A DNA stretch of 64,000 nucleotides from an uncultured Duncaniella sp. (GTDB lineage Bacteria > Bacteroidota > Bacteroidia > Bacteroidales > Muribaculaceae): assembly GCA_910577255.1 (NCBI GenBank), contig CAJTMH010000003.1, positions 186,001 through 250,000 of the forward strand. The letters are read 5' to 3'. Numbering within the stretch: position 1 is the first letter of the stretch; each line of letters begins with the position of its first letter. Under the pieces are notes generated by a model. That model was given only the letters and a program-made list of their open reading frames with translations. It searched no databases and was not told where the DNA came from. The translations under genes were made by a program, and so were the position numbers. Of this stretch, positions 17,460 through 25,418 are shown piece after piece.

Positions 17460-18755
17460 TTACTCGATTGTGACGCGTGGTTTCCAATTGTGTTTTACCA
17501 CGAGAGTGGAATTGGCAGGATAGAGCACCCATGAGTTATGATCATGGTTGTTACACCAGTCCTTGAATCCCGGATGGCTTCCGCCTACCCCGTCATAAGC
17601 CTCGCAGATGTGGGTGCGTTCGGTAGGCCATGCCCATGTGCCGGGCACGAGGATCATCTGGGGCGCTATCGCGTCAGTGCCGGTTGTGCCCGGAGGACGT
17701 ACCCAGTGTGAAGTGTGCTCGACGTCGTTCTCAACCTTGAGTGAGAAGCCTCCCATCGGGGTTTCTGCCCCTTCACGGAACATTTCGGATGAGAGCGAGA
17801 ATTTTCCGTCGACATTCAGTTTGATTTCCGCGCCGTCAAGGCCGGTGTGGTCGCTCTGTGAGCCTGCATTGATGATATGGTCGGTATCACTTACGCCAAA
17901 CCATTCGTTCCAGCAGCTGAAATCGCCTACTTTCTCTCCGTTGTAGTAAAGGTTGACCGGAAGTGTACCACCGGCAGCCAGAGCCTTCACATGCACCTCC
18001 TGGGTTGCCTCGTCGGTGGCCACGTGTGATACTCCGAACACCACGTCGTTGAAGTCGAAGTCGTCAGTGACACCAAGGTCCTCGCAAGCTATTATCCATG
18101 ACTGAGCCAAAGGATATGTCTCGAATTCTTCCTGATTGTTATCGACGCCGCGCACGAAGAAGAGGATGTCATTCATGTCATGGTCGTTGTCGTGATATGT
18201 TCCGTCCTCAACACCCATCACGGTTTGTCCGTTCCACAGATAGGTCACGAAAGTCATGTGGGGAGTGTAGTCGGTGATGTTTACATTCTTATAAGTGAAT
18301 GGAACCTTGTCAAATGGAGTAGTGGCGTGTGATGCCTGTGACTGGTAGTAGCAGCCGAGGAGTTGGTTCATCCAGGGAAGCGAGAATCGGAAATCCGCAC
18401 CCGGCACATTTGATGTGGCTCCGTTGGTGAGATTGGTTACGTTGCCTTGCTGTGCTATCTTCTGGTGACCCTGGCATACCACGAAGAAGCCTATTTTCAT
18501 GCCCTTGGGGAAGTCGTAGGACGCCTGTGATTCGATAGGCTTGTTGTTCTCGTCGAGAGGATAGTAGACGAGCTTGTGGAACGACGGTTTATACTTGACA
18601 TTCTTGGCTGCCTTGGCCTCTTCGTCTGTCATCGAGCCGTTGCCTGTTGCTGACTCGTAGTCCTCGATGTCGTTGGCCGGACGCATGCCCGAATAGTTGT
18701 CGATTCCCTCCTTATAGCGGATTTCACCTATTGTAGCTCCGGTCTGGCCGTCCAT
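17460..18755 (-). CDS. LruC/DUF4842-type protein, 3' portion after a frameshift
   Basis: The frame holds 431 codons from the first internal ATG, but it is open back to about 18800. It appears to continue the lipoprotein gene at 18793-19782. The domain signature is clear: DNDHDMNDILFFVRG and DLGVTDDFDFNDVVFGVSH (about residues 190 and 230), the acidic DFNDVVF box of LruC/DUF4842 proteins, followed by a C-terminal part rich in Trp and His. It has no signal peptide of its own, which argues against it being an independent gene. The function is unknown; family members are exported lipoproteins. A terminator hairpin lies about 130 bp past the stop. It may be a decayed gene, a sequencing error or a programmed shift. 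Confidence 0.7.
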   Translation of the reverse strand: MDGQTGATIGEIRYKEGIDNYSGMRPANDIEDYESATGNGSMTDEEAKAAKNVKYKPSFHKLVYYPLDENNKPIESQASYDFPKGMKIGFFVVCQGHQKIAQQGNVTNLTNGATSNVPGADFRFSLPWMNQLLGCYYQSQASHATTPFDKVPFTYKNVNITDYTPHMTFVTYLWNGQTVMGVEDGTYHDNDHDMNDILFFVRGVDNNQEEFETYPLAQSWIIACEDLGVTDDFDFNDVVFGVSHVATDEATQEVHVKALAAGGTLPVNLYYNGEKVGDFSCWNEWFGVSDTDHIINAGSQSDHTGLDGAEIKLNVDGKFSLSSEMFREGAETPMGGFSLKVENDVEHTSHWVRPPGTTGTDAIAPQMILVPGTWAWPTERTHICEAYDGVGGSHPGFKDWCNNHDHNSWVLYPANSTLVVKHNWKPRVTIE

Positions 18756-18792
18756 ACCTTTGCCGCCGATGTTTTCGAAGATGCTGTATTCG

Positions 18793-19782
18793 TCAGAGTC
18801 TCATGGTGTTGGACCAGGGTGACGCGTCAAGCATAAGAAGGAATTTCGGGGCTGCCATGATTTCCTCGTAGGTTGCTCCATCCTCATAGTAGAAGTAGCC
18901 GAACGAGTTGTCGAAGATACCTGCACCGTACACATATTCAAGGGTGATTTCGCCGCCGTCTGAGGTGTAGACCACACCATTCTCCGGATGGAGTTTTTCT
19001 CCGTGGCGGTTAAGGTTACATTTTCCGTCCACAATTCCTTCGTGGAATACACCTTTATCACCTACTATGGCTGCGAGGTCTGAGCAGGGGCGGCCGTCGT
19101 TCGTGTCAGAGAATGTACCGGTCAGATAGGCCGATCCGAAGTCGCCGGTGTGCATTCCGTAGAGGTCAAACACATCGAGGATGGGCGACAGATTATCGGC
19201 TGAGAGTTCATAGCCTTTTATCTGGTGCCAATACTCATAGTTGCAGGAAGGCATACCTTGTTGCTTATAGGAATTGAAGCAGAAATATCCTATGCCGTTG
19301 CCCCAGCTGCTGCCTTTTTCGATCTGTTGCAGCTTGATGGAGCTGGCCGGAAGGTCGGATGCTGCGCGTGCTGTGCCTGATGATGTTATTTCGAGATTGC
19401 CGTTCTTGATGGGGAGATATGACGCGAATACTGTCTTACCTTCTGAGGATACCCCCATGACGTAGGCTCGTGTGTTGGCTTTAGCGAAGTCAAACGAGAA
19501 TGTCGATGTCGAAGCTGAGAACTTTGCTGCAAGCTGGCATCCATCGGCCCCGGGCATGCGGTCATAGATATAAATTGTTGACGCGCCGTTGAGTGAGCGG
19601 CTATCTGTAGTGGCTGTGACGTGTGTGGCGAGATTCCAATCCTGCTGTGAGTCAACAATGCCGAATTCCTTGATGAATTCGCGGGCATAGAGCTCTTCGG
19701 CGGGAACTTTAAGTTCCTCGACCTGGCATGCCACACTTACCCCGGCACATAGTGCCACAGGCAAGAAATGTTTTAAATTCAT
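18793..19782 (-). CDS. LruC-type lipoprotein, 5' portion ending at a frameshift
   Basis: The frame has 329 codons. It starts with a lipoprotein signal (MNLKHFLPVALCAGVSVAC, Cys at residue 19) and then AREFIKEFGIVDSQQDWNLA, a motif common near the N-terminus of exported Bacteroidetes LruC/DUF4842-type proteins. The frame ends abruptly with SNTMRL and a TGA at 18793-18795. One base later the other frame continues with DEYSIFENIGGKG into the LruC-domain frame. A joined product would be about 770 residues. The upstream 380 bp lacks a gene. No partner for a PUL role is evident, and the gene is convergent with the pectate lyase gene. Confidence 0.7.
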   Translation of the reverse strand: MNLKHFLPVALCAGVSVACQVEELKVPAEELYAREFIKEFGIVDSQQDWNLATHVTATTDSRSLNGASTIYIYDRMPGADGCQLAAKFSASTSTFSFDFAKANTRAYVMGVSSEGKTVFASYLPIKNGNLEITSSGTARAASDLPASSIKLQQIEKGSSWGNGIGYFCFNSYKQQGMPSCNYEYWHQIKGYELSADNLSPILDVFDLYGMHTGDFGSAYLTGTFSDTNDGRPCSDLAAIVGDKGVFHEGIVDGKCNLNRHGEKLHPENGVVYTSDGGEITLEYVYGAGIFDNSFGYFYYEDGATYEEIMAAPKFLLMLDASPWSNTMRL

Positions 19783-20099
19783 AGAGAGTTAAAAGAGAAA
19801 CAAGTAATATGTATGATAATGATTTCTAAGTAATGTCACTGAGCCTCTGCTCTGCGTGTTGAAGTATTGATTACAAATTCAATATTAAATTACGTTATCA
19901 AGATAAAAGAGTTTGTTCTTGTATCAATTATCGAATCTTAGAAAAGAGGTAATTTTTCAATTTGTATTTTTAATTACGGTGCAAATTAACGAATTTTATT
20001 TTAAAAATTCCAAATTACCCCCCCCATTTTCCGACAAATTGGCGATAAATAAATTTTTATATCGGAGTTTTAGGACAGTATGGTCTACTGTAAGGGGAC
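19783..20099. other. Gene-free AT-rich spacer
   Basis: This part of the 384-bp gap upstream of the LruC-type gene holds no convincing gene. It is very AT-rich and includes a run of eight C at 20018-20025. I found no full TAnnTTTG element on the minus strand for the LruC-type gene. A plus-strand open frame covering 19913-20176 has no recognisable features and overlaps the terminator. Confidence 0.5.
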
Positions 20100-20143
20100 A
20101 AAAAATAAGCCTGTCAGAAATCACTTTCTTGGCAGACTTATTG
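20100..20143 (-). terminator. Terminator of the nhaD/lipoprotein operon
   Basis: On the minus strand AATAAGTCTGCCA pairs with TGACAGGCTTATT (two internal mismatches), directly followed by TTTTTTG. It lies about 25 bp past the stop at 20167. Confidence 0.75.
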
Positions 20144-20166
20144 TATTTTTCTTATCGTAGTAGGCC

Positions 20167-20835
20167 TTATTTGTAGTAGGTGATTTCGCGCCGTTCCAAG
20201 GTGTGCGACACGTGCGGACGTTGGCCGGTGGACTGGGTGGTCCACACCGACATTCTTTCCGTCCAGTTGCCGTGGTCGTCAAAGTCACGGTAGACATTGA
20301 AGCAGGCGGTGTGCTCGCCGTCAACCAATGGGTCAGTATATTGTCCCACTATGTTATGCTTGTCGTCATATACAGTGATGGCATAGTCACCCATACCGCC
20401 TGAACATACCACATTGTCCGACAGGTGCTCGTAGGTCAGCGTGTCCTTAAGGAATCCTCCGTGCAGACGGCGCAGGTTGGGCTTACGGTCCTCCCATCTT
20501 ATTATACGCCCTTCCTTGTCGCGACGCAGACGCTCGTCACGCCGTGGCACATATTGTCCGAGAGAGTCGAAATAGATGGTGGTTTCGAGCCGGTTTGCCG
20601 CCGTTGTGTCAACCACAAGAGAGTCTTTCTCCTGCCTGACATTGAGATAAGTGGTCCTGGTCACCCTTTTGACCTTGTGGCGCAATTCAAAAAGAGAGAG
20701 GTCAGAGGTCTCGAAGACCCCTGCCTCATCTTTGTTTGGGTTGTCATACACGTCGTCACCCTCTCCGACATGGCTACAGGCGGCAGTGGATGCAAGCAGT
20801 ATCGACAACGACAATAATTTGTGGGATAGTTTCAT
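20167..20835 (-). CDS. Hypothetical lipoprotein downstream of nhaD
   Basis: The product has 222 residues from the ATG at 20833-20835. The frame is open further upstream, but the chosen start puts a lipoprotein signal (MKLSHKLLSLS...STAAC) at the N-terminus and begins 7 bp after the nhaD stop. The mature part is charged, with YLNVRQEKDSLVVD, YVPRRDERLRRDKEGRI and a C-terminal DDHGNWTERMSVW segment. This repeat-like style of EYDDHGNWTE strands recalls Bacteroidetes lipoproteins with YD/RHS-like or MORN-like beta modules. I cannot name a function. It is cotranscribed with nhaD and followed by a terminator. Confidence 0.7.
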   Translation of the reverse strand: MKLSHKLLSLSILLASTAACSHVGEGDDVYDNPNKDEAGVFETSDLSLFELRHKVKRVTRTTYLNVRQEKDSLVVDTTAANRLETTIYFDSLGQYVPRRDERLRRDKEGRIIRWEDRKPNLRRLHGGFLKDTLTYEHLSDNVVCSGGMGDYAITVYDDKHNIVGQYTDPLVDGEHTACFNVYRDFDDHGNWTERMSVWTTQSTGQRPHVSHTLERREITYYK

Positions 20836-20842
20836 TTTCAGA

Positions 20843-22138
20843 TTAGAAGAATAGCGATTCAAGTGCGTAGACACCGATGCCTGCTATGTAGCCGAGGAAT
20901 GCTATCCAGGTGAAACGGCGCAGATACCAGCCGAAGCTGATTTTCTCGAGGCCCATCACCACAACACCGGCGGCCGAGCCGATGATGAGCATTGAACCTC
21001 CCACACCTGCACAGTAGGCGAGCAGCTGCCAGAACAGGCCGTCCACTCCGAAGTCGCCTGAGGCTGCGATGGGATACATGTCCATGCAGCCGGCCACGAG
21101 AGGAACGTTGTCGACGATACTCGACACGATACCAATGATGCCTGTCACAAGATAGTGGTTGCCGTCCGAGGCTTCGTTGAGCCATTCGCCGAACGCGGTT
21201 AACACATGTGTCTCCTGCAGAGTGGCCACGGCCAGCAGGATGCCGAGTAAGAAGAGGATGGTGGCCATGTCGATGCGTGAGAGTAGGGTAGTCACTTTGA
21301 GATGGCTGTTTTCGCAGAAGAGGGCGTGGCGGTTGCAGCGGTATTCACTTACAAGCCACAGCACACCAAGCGCGAGCAATATACCCATGAAAGGAGGCAG
21401 GCCAGTGAGGAGACGGAAAATGGGGACGAATATCAGACCTCCGACACCGATGCACAGGATGAGGGTGCGGTCACCCGGATTCTGTGCCATAGAGGATGCG
21501 TCCTCCTTTTTCTCGGGAGCTTTGATGTCGCCCTTGAGATAGAGTTGCACGAGGAGCGCCGAAACCACTACAGAGACAATCGAGGGTATGATAAGCTGAG
21601 TAATGACGCCGCCGGTGGTGATCATGCCTTTGATCCATAGCATGATGGTGGTGACGTCGCCGATGGGCGAGAATGCACCGCCGGCGTTAGCGGCGATGAT
21701 TATGATGCCACCGTAAATCATGCGGTCCTTGTGGTCGTCAATAAGTTTCCTGAGCACCATGATCATCACGATACTTGTGGTGAGGTTGTCAAGGATGGCT
21801 GACAGGATAAATGTCATCATCGTGATGCGCCAAAGCAGCTTGCGTTTGCTTGTGGTGGCGAGAGCGTCATGCACGAAGTAGAATCCTCCGTTGGCGTCGA
21901 CGATTTCCACGATGGTCATCGCTCCCATCAGGAAGAAAAGAATTTCGCAAGTTTCGCCCAGATGGTGCAGCAGGCGGCTCGAAGTGTCCACTCCGGGGTC
22001 GCTTCCGCCTATGGCATAAAGGGTCCAACACACTACACACATCAACAGGGCCGGTACGGCTTTGTTGATCTTCAGCACGCTCTCCAGAGCTATGCATAGA
22101 TAACCGAGAATAAAGAATGTGACTATTGCTGTTACCAT
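20843..22138 (-). CDS. nhaD: NhaD-type Na+/H+ antiporter
   Basis: The product has 431 residues with about 11-12 hydrophobic segments, of the ion-transporter (ArsB/NhaD) superfamily. Typical NhaD features are LLHHLGETCEILFFLMGAMTIVEIVDANGGF near residue 55, LSAILDNLTTSIVM near 115, NAGGAFSPIGDVTT near 150 and SSIVDNVPLVAG near 345, with conserved Asp and Asn residues in the half-membrane segments. It exchanges cytoplasmic Na+ for protons across the inner membrane. Just upstream (23.8-28.4 kb) lies a Na+-exporting decarboxylase operon, so both help set the sodium gradient (inference). It begins an operon with the small lipoprotein gene. Confidence 0.9.
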   Translation of the reverse strand: MVTAIVTFFILGYLCIALESVLKINKAVPALLMCVVCWTLYAIGGSDPGVDTSSRLLHHLGETCEILFFLMGAMTIVEIVDANGGFYFVHDALATTSKRKLLWRITMMTFILSAILDNLTTSIVMIMVLRKLIDDHKDRMIYGGIIIIAANAGGAFSPIGDVTTIMLWIKGMITTGGVITQLIIPSIVSVVVSALLVQLYLKGDIKAPEKKEDASSMAQNPGDRTLILCIGVGGLIFVPIFRLLTGLPPFMGILLALGVLWLVSEYRCNRHALFCENSHLKVTTLLSRIDMATILFLLGILLAVATLQETHVLTAFGEWLNEASDGNHYLVTGIIGIVSSIVDNVPLVAGCMDMYPIAASGDFGVDGLFWQLLAYCAGVGGSMLIIGSAAGVVVMGLEKISFGWYLRRFTWIAFLGYIAGIGVYALESLFF

Positions 22139-22346
22139 TGCAAAGTTTATTTCATGGTTGTAAATTAAGTGATGATTTCAGGGACAAAAAGTGCACTGCG
22201 GTAACACAATGCAAAAACTCGGCGCAAAGGTCGGAATTAATCGCTAAACGCCCAAATATTAAATAATGAAAAATTTCTTTAATGAAGTGGTAATCACACA
22301 AGTGCGTGTCATTTCTGCACTATTTTAAGTGTGCGTGGGCTGATTC

Positions 22347-23132
22347 TTAGTCTATCGGTCCGCGTTTCATCGCGTCGCGGATTATTAGCGAACCCAGTGT
22401 TATGCCGAATATGGATGTGATATGCATCAACGCGCCATTGGTGGCGACCTTATTGTAAGTCATTGCTCCCGACATGTCAGTCAGCTCTGATGCGTCAGGA
22501 TGATTCTTTACGAGTTCGTCGGAGTAGACACACTGGAATTTCCGTTTGGGGTACGTGTCTGATTTTTTGAATTTCCTGCGGAGGGCTGCTGCCAGCGGGC
22601 AACCTTTGACCTTCCAGAATTCCGCTACAGCTATGCGCGAGGGGTCGAGTTTGAGGGCAGCTCCCATAGAGGAATAAAGACGCACAGGGCGTTTTGAGGT
22701 TGCTGTCTCGGCCATTGCCGAAGTTGCGTTGAGTATGAGGAGGGCTTTGTCCGAAAGCGAGTCTATGGCATCGATAATATAGTCATACTCATCGAGATGG
22801 AACTGTGAGGCTGTCTCAGCGTCATAGAATCCATGTATAGCCGTTATTTTGGCCTCGGGATTGATGTCAAGAAGATGGTGGCGCATCACCTCGACTTTTG
22901 GTTGTCCTACTGTGGATGTGAGTGCCGGGAGTTGCCGATTAATGTTTGACACGGCCACACGGTCGGCATCCACTATGGTTATGTTTGTGAATCCGGAGCG
23001 GACAAGTGTCTCAGCTGTCCAGCTGCCTACGCCTCCTATGCCGAAAATTATGACACGGAGCGATGCGAAATCATCAAGTTTTTTGGCTCCGGTGAGCAAG
23101 GCTACCCGGTTGAAGCGGTCACACCGGTTCAT
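22347..23132 (-). CDS. tcdA: tRNA threonylcarbamoyladenosine dehydratase (TcdA/CsdL, E1-like)
   Basis: The product has 261 residues of the ThiF/E1 superfamily. It starts with RFNRVALLTGAKKLD, has the nucleotide-binding loop VIIFGIGGVGSWTAETLVRSG near residue 28, the NINRQLPAL arginine motif near 64, and DYIIDAIDSLSDK near 117. TcdA cyclises t6A to ct6A at position 37 of tRNAs using ATP. The length and the C-terminal RKFQCVYSDE and hydrophobic ITSIFGITLGSLIIRDAM segment match this branch rather than ThiF or MoeB. It overlaps the 3' end of the upstream small gene by 14 bp, so translation may be coupled. Confidence 0.9.
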   Translation of the reverse strand: MNRCDRFNRVALLTGAKKLDDFASLRVIIFGIGGVGSWTAETLVRSGFTNITIVDADRVAVSNINRQLPALTSTVGQPKVEVMRHHLLDINPEAKITAIHGFYDAETASQFHLDEYDYIIDAIDSLSDKALLILNATSAMAETATSKRPVRLYSSMGAALKLDPSRIAVAEFWKVKGCPLAAALRRKFKKSDTYPKRKFQCVYSDELVKNHPDASELTDMSGAMTYNKVATNGALMHITSIFGITLGSLIIRDAMKRGPID

Positions 23133-23499
23133 CTGCGAAAAGCATTTCCTCGTCGCGGTGAAGCAGCCGTGATTTCAGCCTTTCCCATGCCGAGGGACGT
23201 TCGAGGCGGATATGGATGTTGACATCCGAATTATTCTTGTTGAGGAAAACGATGGACGAGTGAAGCACTATGGCCAGCACGTCGTCGAATTCCACTATTT
23301 CGTGTATGCGGTTGAGAGGAAGCACCGAAAACGGAGATTTTGGGTCCACGCTGCCGATGTAAAGGTCGTTTTCATCAATCACGATTCCGTGATTTTCTAA
23401 TGCGTAATCAAACAGCAGCCCGATATTGAGTTCGTCGGCCGACTGAGGAGGCCTGTTGAACTGGCGGTACAATGATTCGATGACTTTTTTTGTTACCAT
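23119..23499 (-). CDS. Conserved hypothetical protein upstream of tcdA
   Basis: The product has 126 residues, acidic overall, without signal peptide or membrane segment. It has an N-terminal helical part (VTKKVIESLYRQFNRPP) followed by alternating strands (GIVIDENDLYIGSVDP, RIHEIVEFDDVLAIVL, IVFLNKNNSDVNIHIRL) and a basic helix SAWERLKSRLLHR. I do not recognise the family. Its overlap with tcdA suggests a linked role or coupled translation. No promoter box was found within the 280-bp upstream gap. Confidence 0.7.
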   Translation of the reverse strand: MVTKKVIESLYRQFNRPPQSADELNIGLLFDYALENHGIVIDENDLYIGSVDPKSPFSVLPLNRIHEIVEFDDVLAIVLHSSIVFLNKNNSDVNIHIRLERPSAWERLKSRLLHRDEEMLFADEPV

Positions 23500-23717
23500 A
23501 TCTCGTTGTTGGTCTTAATCAATGTGAATTTGTTATTGAGAGACAACTTCACTGCGTAGTCGTATTAGCAAAAAATATGTTAATTGGGTGGCCATGTTAG
23601 CTTGGCTCTCTAATATATAAACAAATCTATACTGATGTCAGTTTAAGGTTGAGTTGGCCTTTTAGTGAATTTTATTGGTAAAAAGGTCGAATGCGAGCAA
23701 TAGCGTCTTTTATTAAA

Positions 23718-23770
23718 TTTAACACCTGAGGAGCGACGGCTATCCTGAGTCGCCACCCTCAGGTGTTAAA
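23718..23770 (-). terminator. Large hairpin after the methylmalonyl-CoA decarboxylase operon
   Basis: A perfect 14-bp outer stem (23718-23731 with 23757-23770) encloses an inner GCGAC/GTCGC stem. It starts 12 bp beyond the oadB stop. Neither flank has a strong T-tract, so it may act partly as a 3'-end stabiliser. Confidence 0.7.
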
Positions 23771-23782
23771 AGGTATAATCGC

Positions 23783-24940
23783 TTAAGCGAGGAATCCGAG
23801 GAGGACACCGGCAGCAACAGCCGAACCAATCACACCGGCCACGTTGGGACCCATGGCGTGCATAAGCAGGTAGTTGCTTGGGTCGTATTCCAGACCGAGG
23901 TTATTGGAGATACGAGCCGACATCGGCACTGCGGATACACCGGCGTTACCGATAAGCGGGTTGATTTTCTTGGACTGCGGGAGTACAAGATTGAAGAGTT
24001 TCACGAAGATCACGCCGCTGGCCGAGGCGATTACGAATGCCATGAAGCCAAGGAGGAAGATGCGGATGGTCTCCCAGGTGAGGAACTCGGAAGCCTGGGT
24101 TGATGCTCCGACTGTCATGCCGAGGAGGATAGTCACAATGTCGGTGAGGGCATTGCTGGCAGTCTTGGCCAGACGGTTGGTGACACCGCACTCACGCAGC
24201 AGATTGCCGAAGAAGAGCATGCCGAGCAGAGGAAGACCTGAAGGCACCACGAAACAAGTGAGGATCATACCCACAATAGGGAAGATGATCTTTTCGTTCT
24301 GTGACACGGCGCGGGCCGGCTTCATCTTGATGAGGCGCTCCTTCTTTGTGGTGAAGAGACGCATCAACGGCGGCTGGATCACAGGCACGAGAGCCATGTA
24401 TGAGTAAGCCGACACGGCTATCGCACCCATAAGGTTGGGGGCAAGCTTCGATGAAAGGAAGATAGCTGTAGGGCCGTCGGCACCACCGATGATGGCAATG
24501 GCTCCGGCCTGGTCGGGAGCGAATCCCAGAAGGAGGGCCACCATATAGGCACCGAAGATACCGAACTGGGCGGCTGCTCCGATGAGCATCAATTTAGGAT
24601 TGGCTATCAGCGCCGAGAAGTCGGTCATGGCACCGATGCCAAGGAATATCAGAGGGGGATACCATCCGGCACTCACACCGTTGTAAAGAATGTTGAGCAC
24701 TGATCCTTCCTCATAGATGCCTATCTCAAGGCCGGCTGTGGTGTTGAAAGGCACGTTGCCGATCAGTATACCGAAGCCGATGGGGACAAGGAGCATGGGC
24801 TCGAAATTCTTCTTAATGGCCAGCCAGATGAAGAACAGTCCCACCACAAGCATCACCAGATGCTTGAAGGTGGCATTATAGAAACCTGTCAGGTGCCAGA
24901 ACTCCTGGAGGTTTTGCATTAAGAAATCGCTAAACGCCAT
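23783..24940 (-). CDS. oadB: Na+-pumping decarboxylase beta subunit
   Basis: The product has 385 residues and is mostly hydrophobic (about 9-11 segments). OadB/MmdB subunits form the membrane channel in which decarboxylation of carboxybiotin drives Na+ export. Signatures are IFLGIGAMTDFSALIANP near residue 100, AIIGGADGPTAIFLSSKLAPNLMGAI near 150 with the functional Asp, and the C-terminal LIGNAGVSAVPMSARISNN with YLLMHAMGPNVAGVIGSAVAAG. The adjacent mmdA makes it the beta subunit of methylmalonyl-CoA decarboxylase rather than oxaloacetate decarboxylase. It is the last gene of the operon, 17 bp after the biotin carrier. Confidence 0.94.
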   Translation of the reverse strand: MAFSDFLMQNLQEFWHLTGFYNATFKHLVMLVVGLFFIWLAIKKNFEPMLLVPIGFGILIGNVPFNTTAGLEIGIYEEGSVLNILYNGVSAGWYPPLIFLGIGAMTDFSALIANPKLMLIGAAAQFGIFGAYMVALLLGFAPDQAGAIAIIGGADGPTAIFLSSKLAPNLMGAIAVSAYSYMALVPVIQPPLMRLFTTKKERLIKMKPARAVSQNEKIIFPIVGMILTCFVVPSGLPLLGMLFFGNLLRECGVTNRLAKTASNALTDIVTILLGMTVGASTQASEFLTWETIRIFLLGFMAFVIASASGVIFVKLFNLVLPQSKKINPLIGNAGVSAVPMSARISNNLGLEYDPSNYLLMHAMGPNVAGVIGSAVAAGVLLGFLA

Positions 24941-24957
24941 AATAGTATAGTTTTTTC

Positions 24958-25392
24958 TTATTCAAGAGTGATGAGGACTGCTCCTTCGAGCACGGAGTCG
25001 CCGGGGGTGACTGCGATGGAGGCCACTTTGCCGTCATTGCCGGCGTGGATGGCGTTTTCCATCTTCATGGCTTCCAGTACTACCACGGTGTCAGATGCTT
25101 TGACTACATCGCCTACTTTGACTGCTACTGAGAGCACTACGCCTGGGAGGGGAGCCTTGACCTGATAGCCGCCTGCCGCAGCCTGGGGTTTGGCGATGAC
25201 TTTTGCGCCTGTTTCTGTGCGGGGTGCAGCAGAGGGGCGCGGAGCGCTTACGATGGTGACTGGTTTGTCGGTCTTTTCAAGTTCCACTTTGTAGGGAACT
25301 CCGTTGACCTCCACCTTGGCGAGATTGTTGTCAATGTCGCCTATCTTCACCGAGTAGAGGTTGCCGTTTATTCTGTATTTATATTCTTTCAT
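24958..25392 (-). CDS. Biotin carboxyl carrier subunit of the decarboxylase
   Basis: The product has 144 residues. The C-terminal 70 form a biotinyl domain with the attachment site VVLEAMKMENAIHAG (the Lys near residue 112) and a preceding VKAPLPGVVLSVAVKVGD. The N-terminal half (YKYRINGNLYSVKIGDIDNN) resembles the linker domain of decarboxylase gamma/delta subunits, and a Pro/Ala-rich hinge (APRPSAAPRTETG) lies between. It shuttles carboxybiotin from MmdA to OadB. It lies between the oadG-like gene (26 bp) and oadB (17 bp). Confidence 0.93.
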   Translation of the reverse strand: MKEYKYRINGNLYSVKIGDIDNNLAKVEVNGVPYKVELEKTDKPVTIVSAPRPSAAPRTETGAKVIAKPQAAAGGYQVKAPLPGVVLSVAVKVGDVVKASDTVVVLEAMKMENAIHAGNDGKVASIAVTPGDSVLEGAVLITLE

Positions 25393-25418
25393 TGTTGTGA
25401 TGATTGAGTTGGGGGGAT

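Noticed and set aside
20018..20025. Run of eight C as a possible phase-variable tract
   Set aside because: It lies in noncoding DNA and is not flanked by an evident promoter pair or inverted repeats of an invertible segment.
19913..20176. 87-codon plus-strand frame in the gap before the LruC-type gene
   Set aside because: Low-complexity hydrophobic translation of AT-rich DNA that spans a C8 run and the neighbouring terminator; no similarity recognised.
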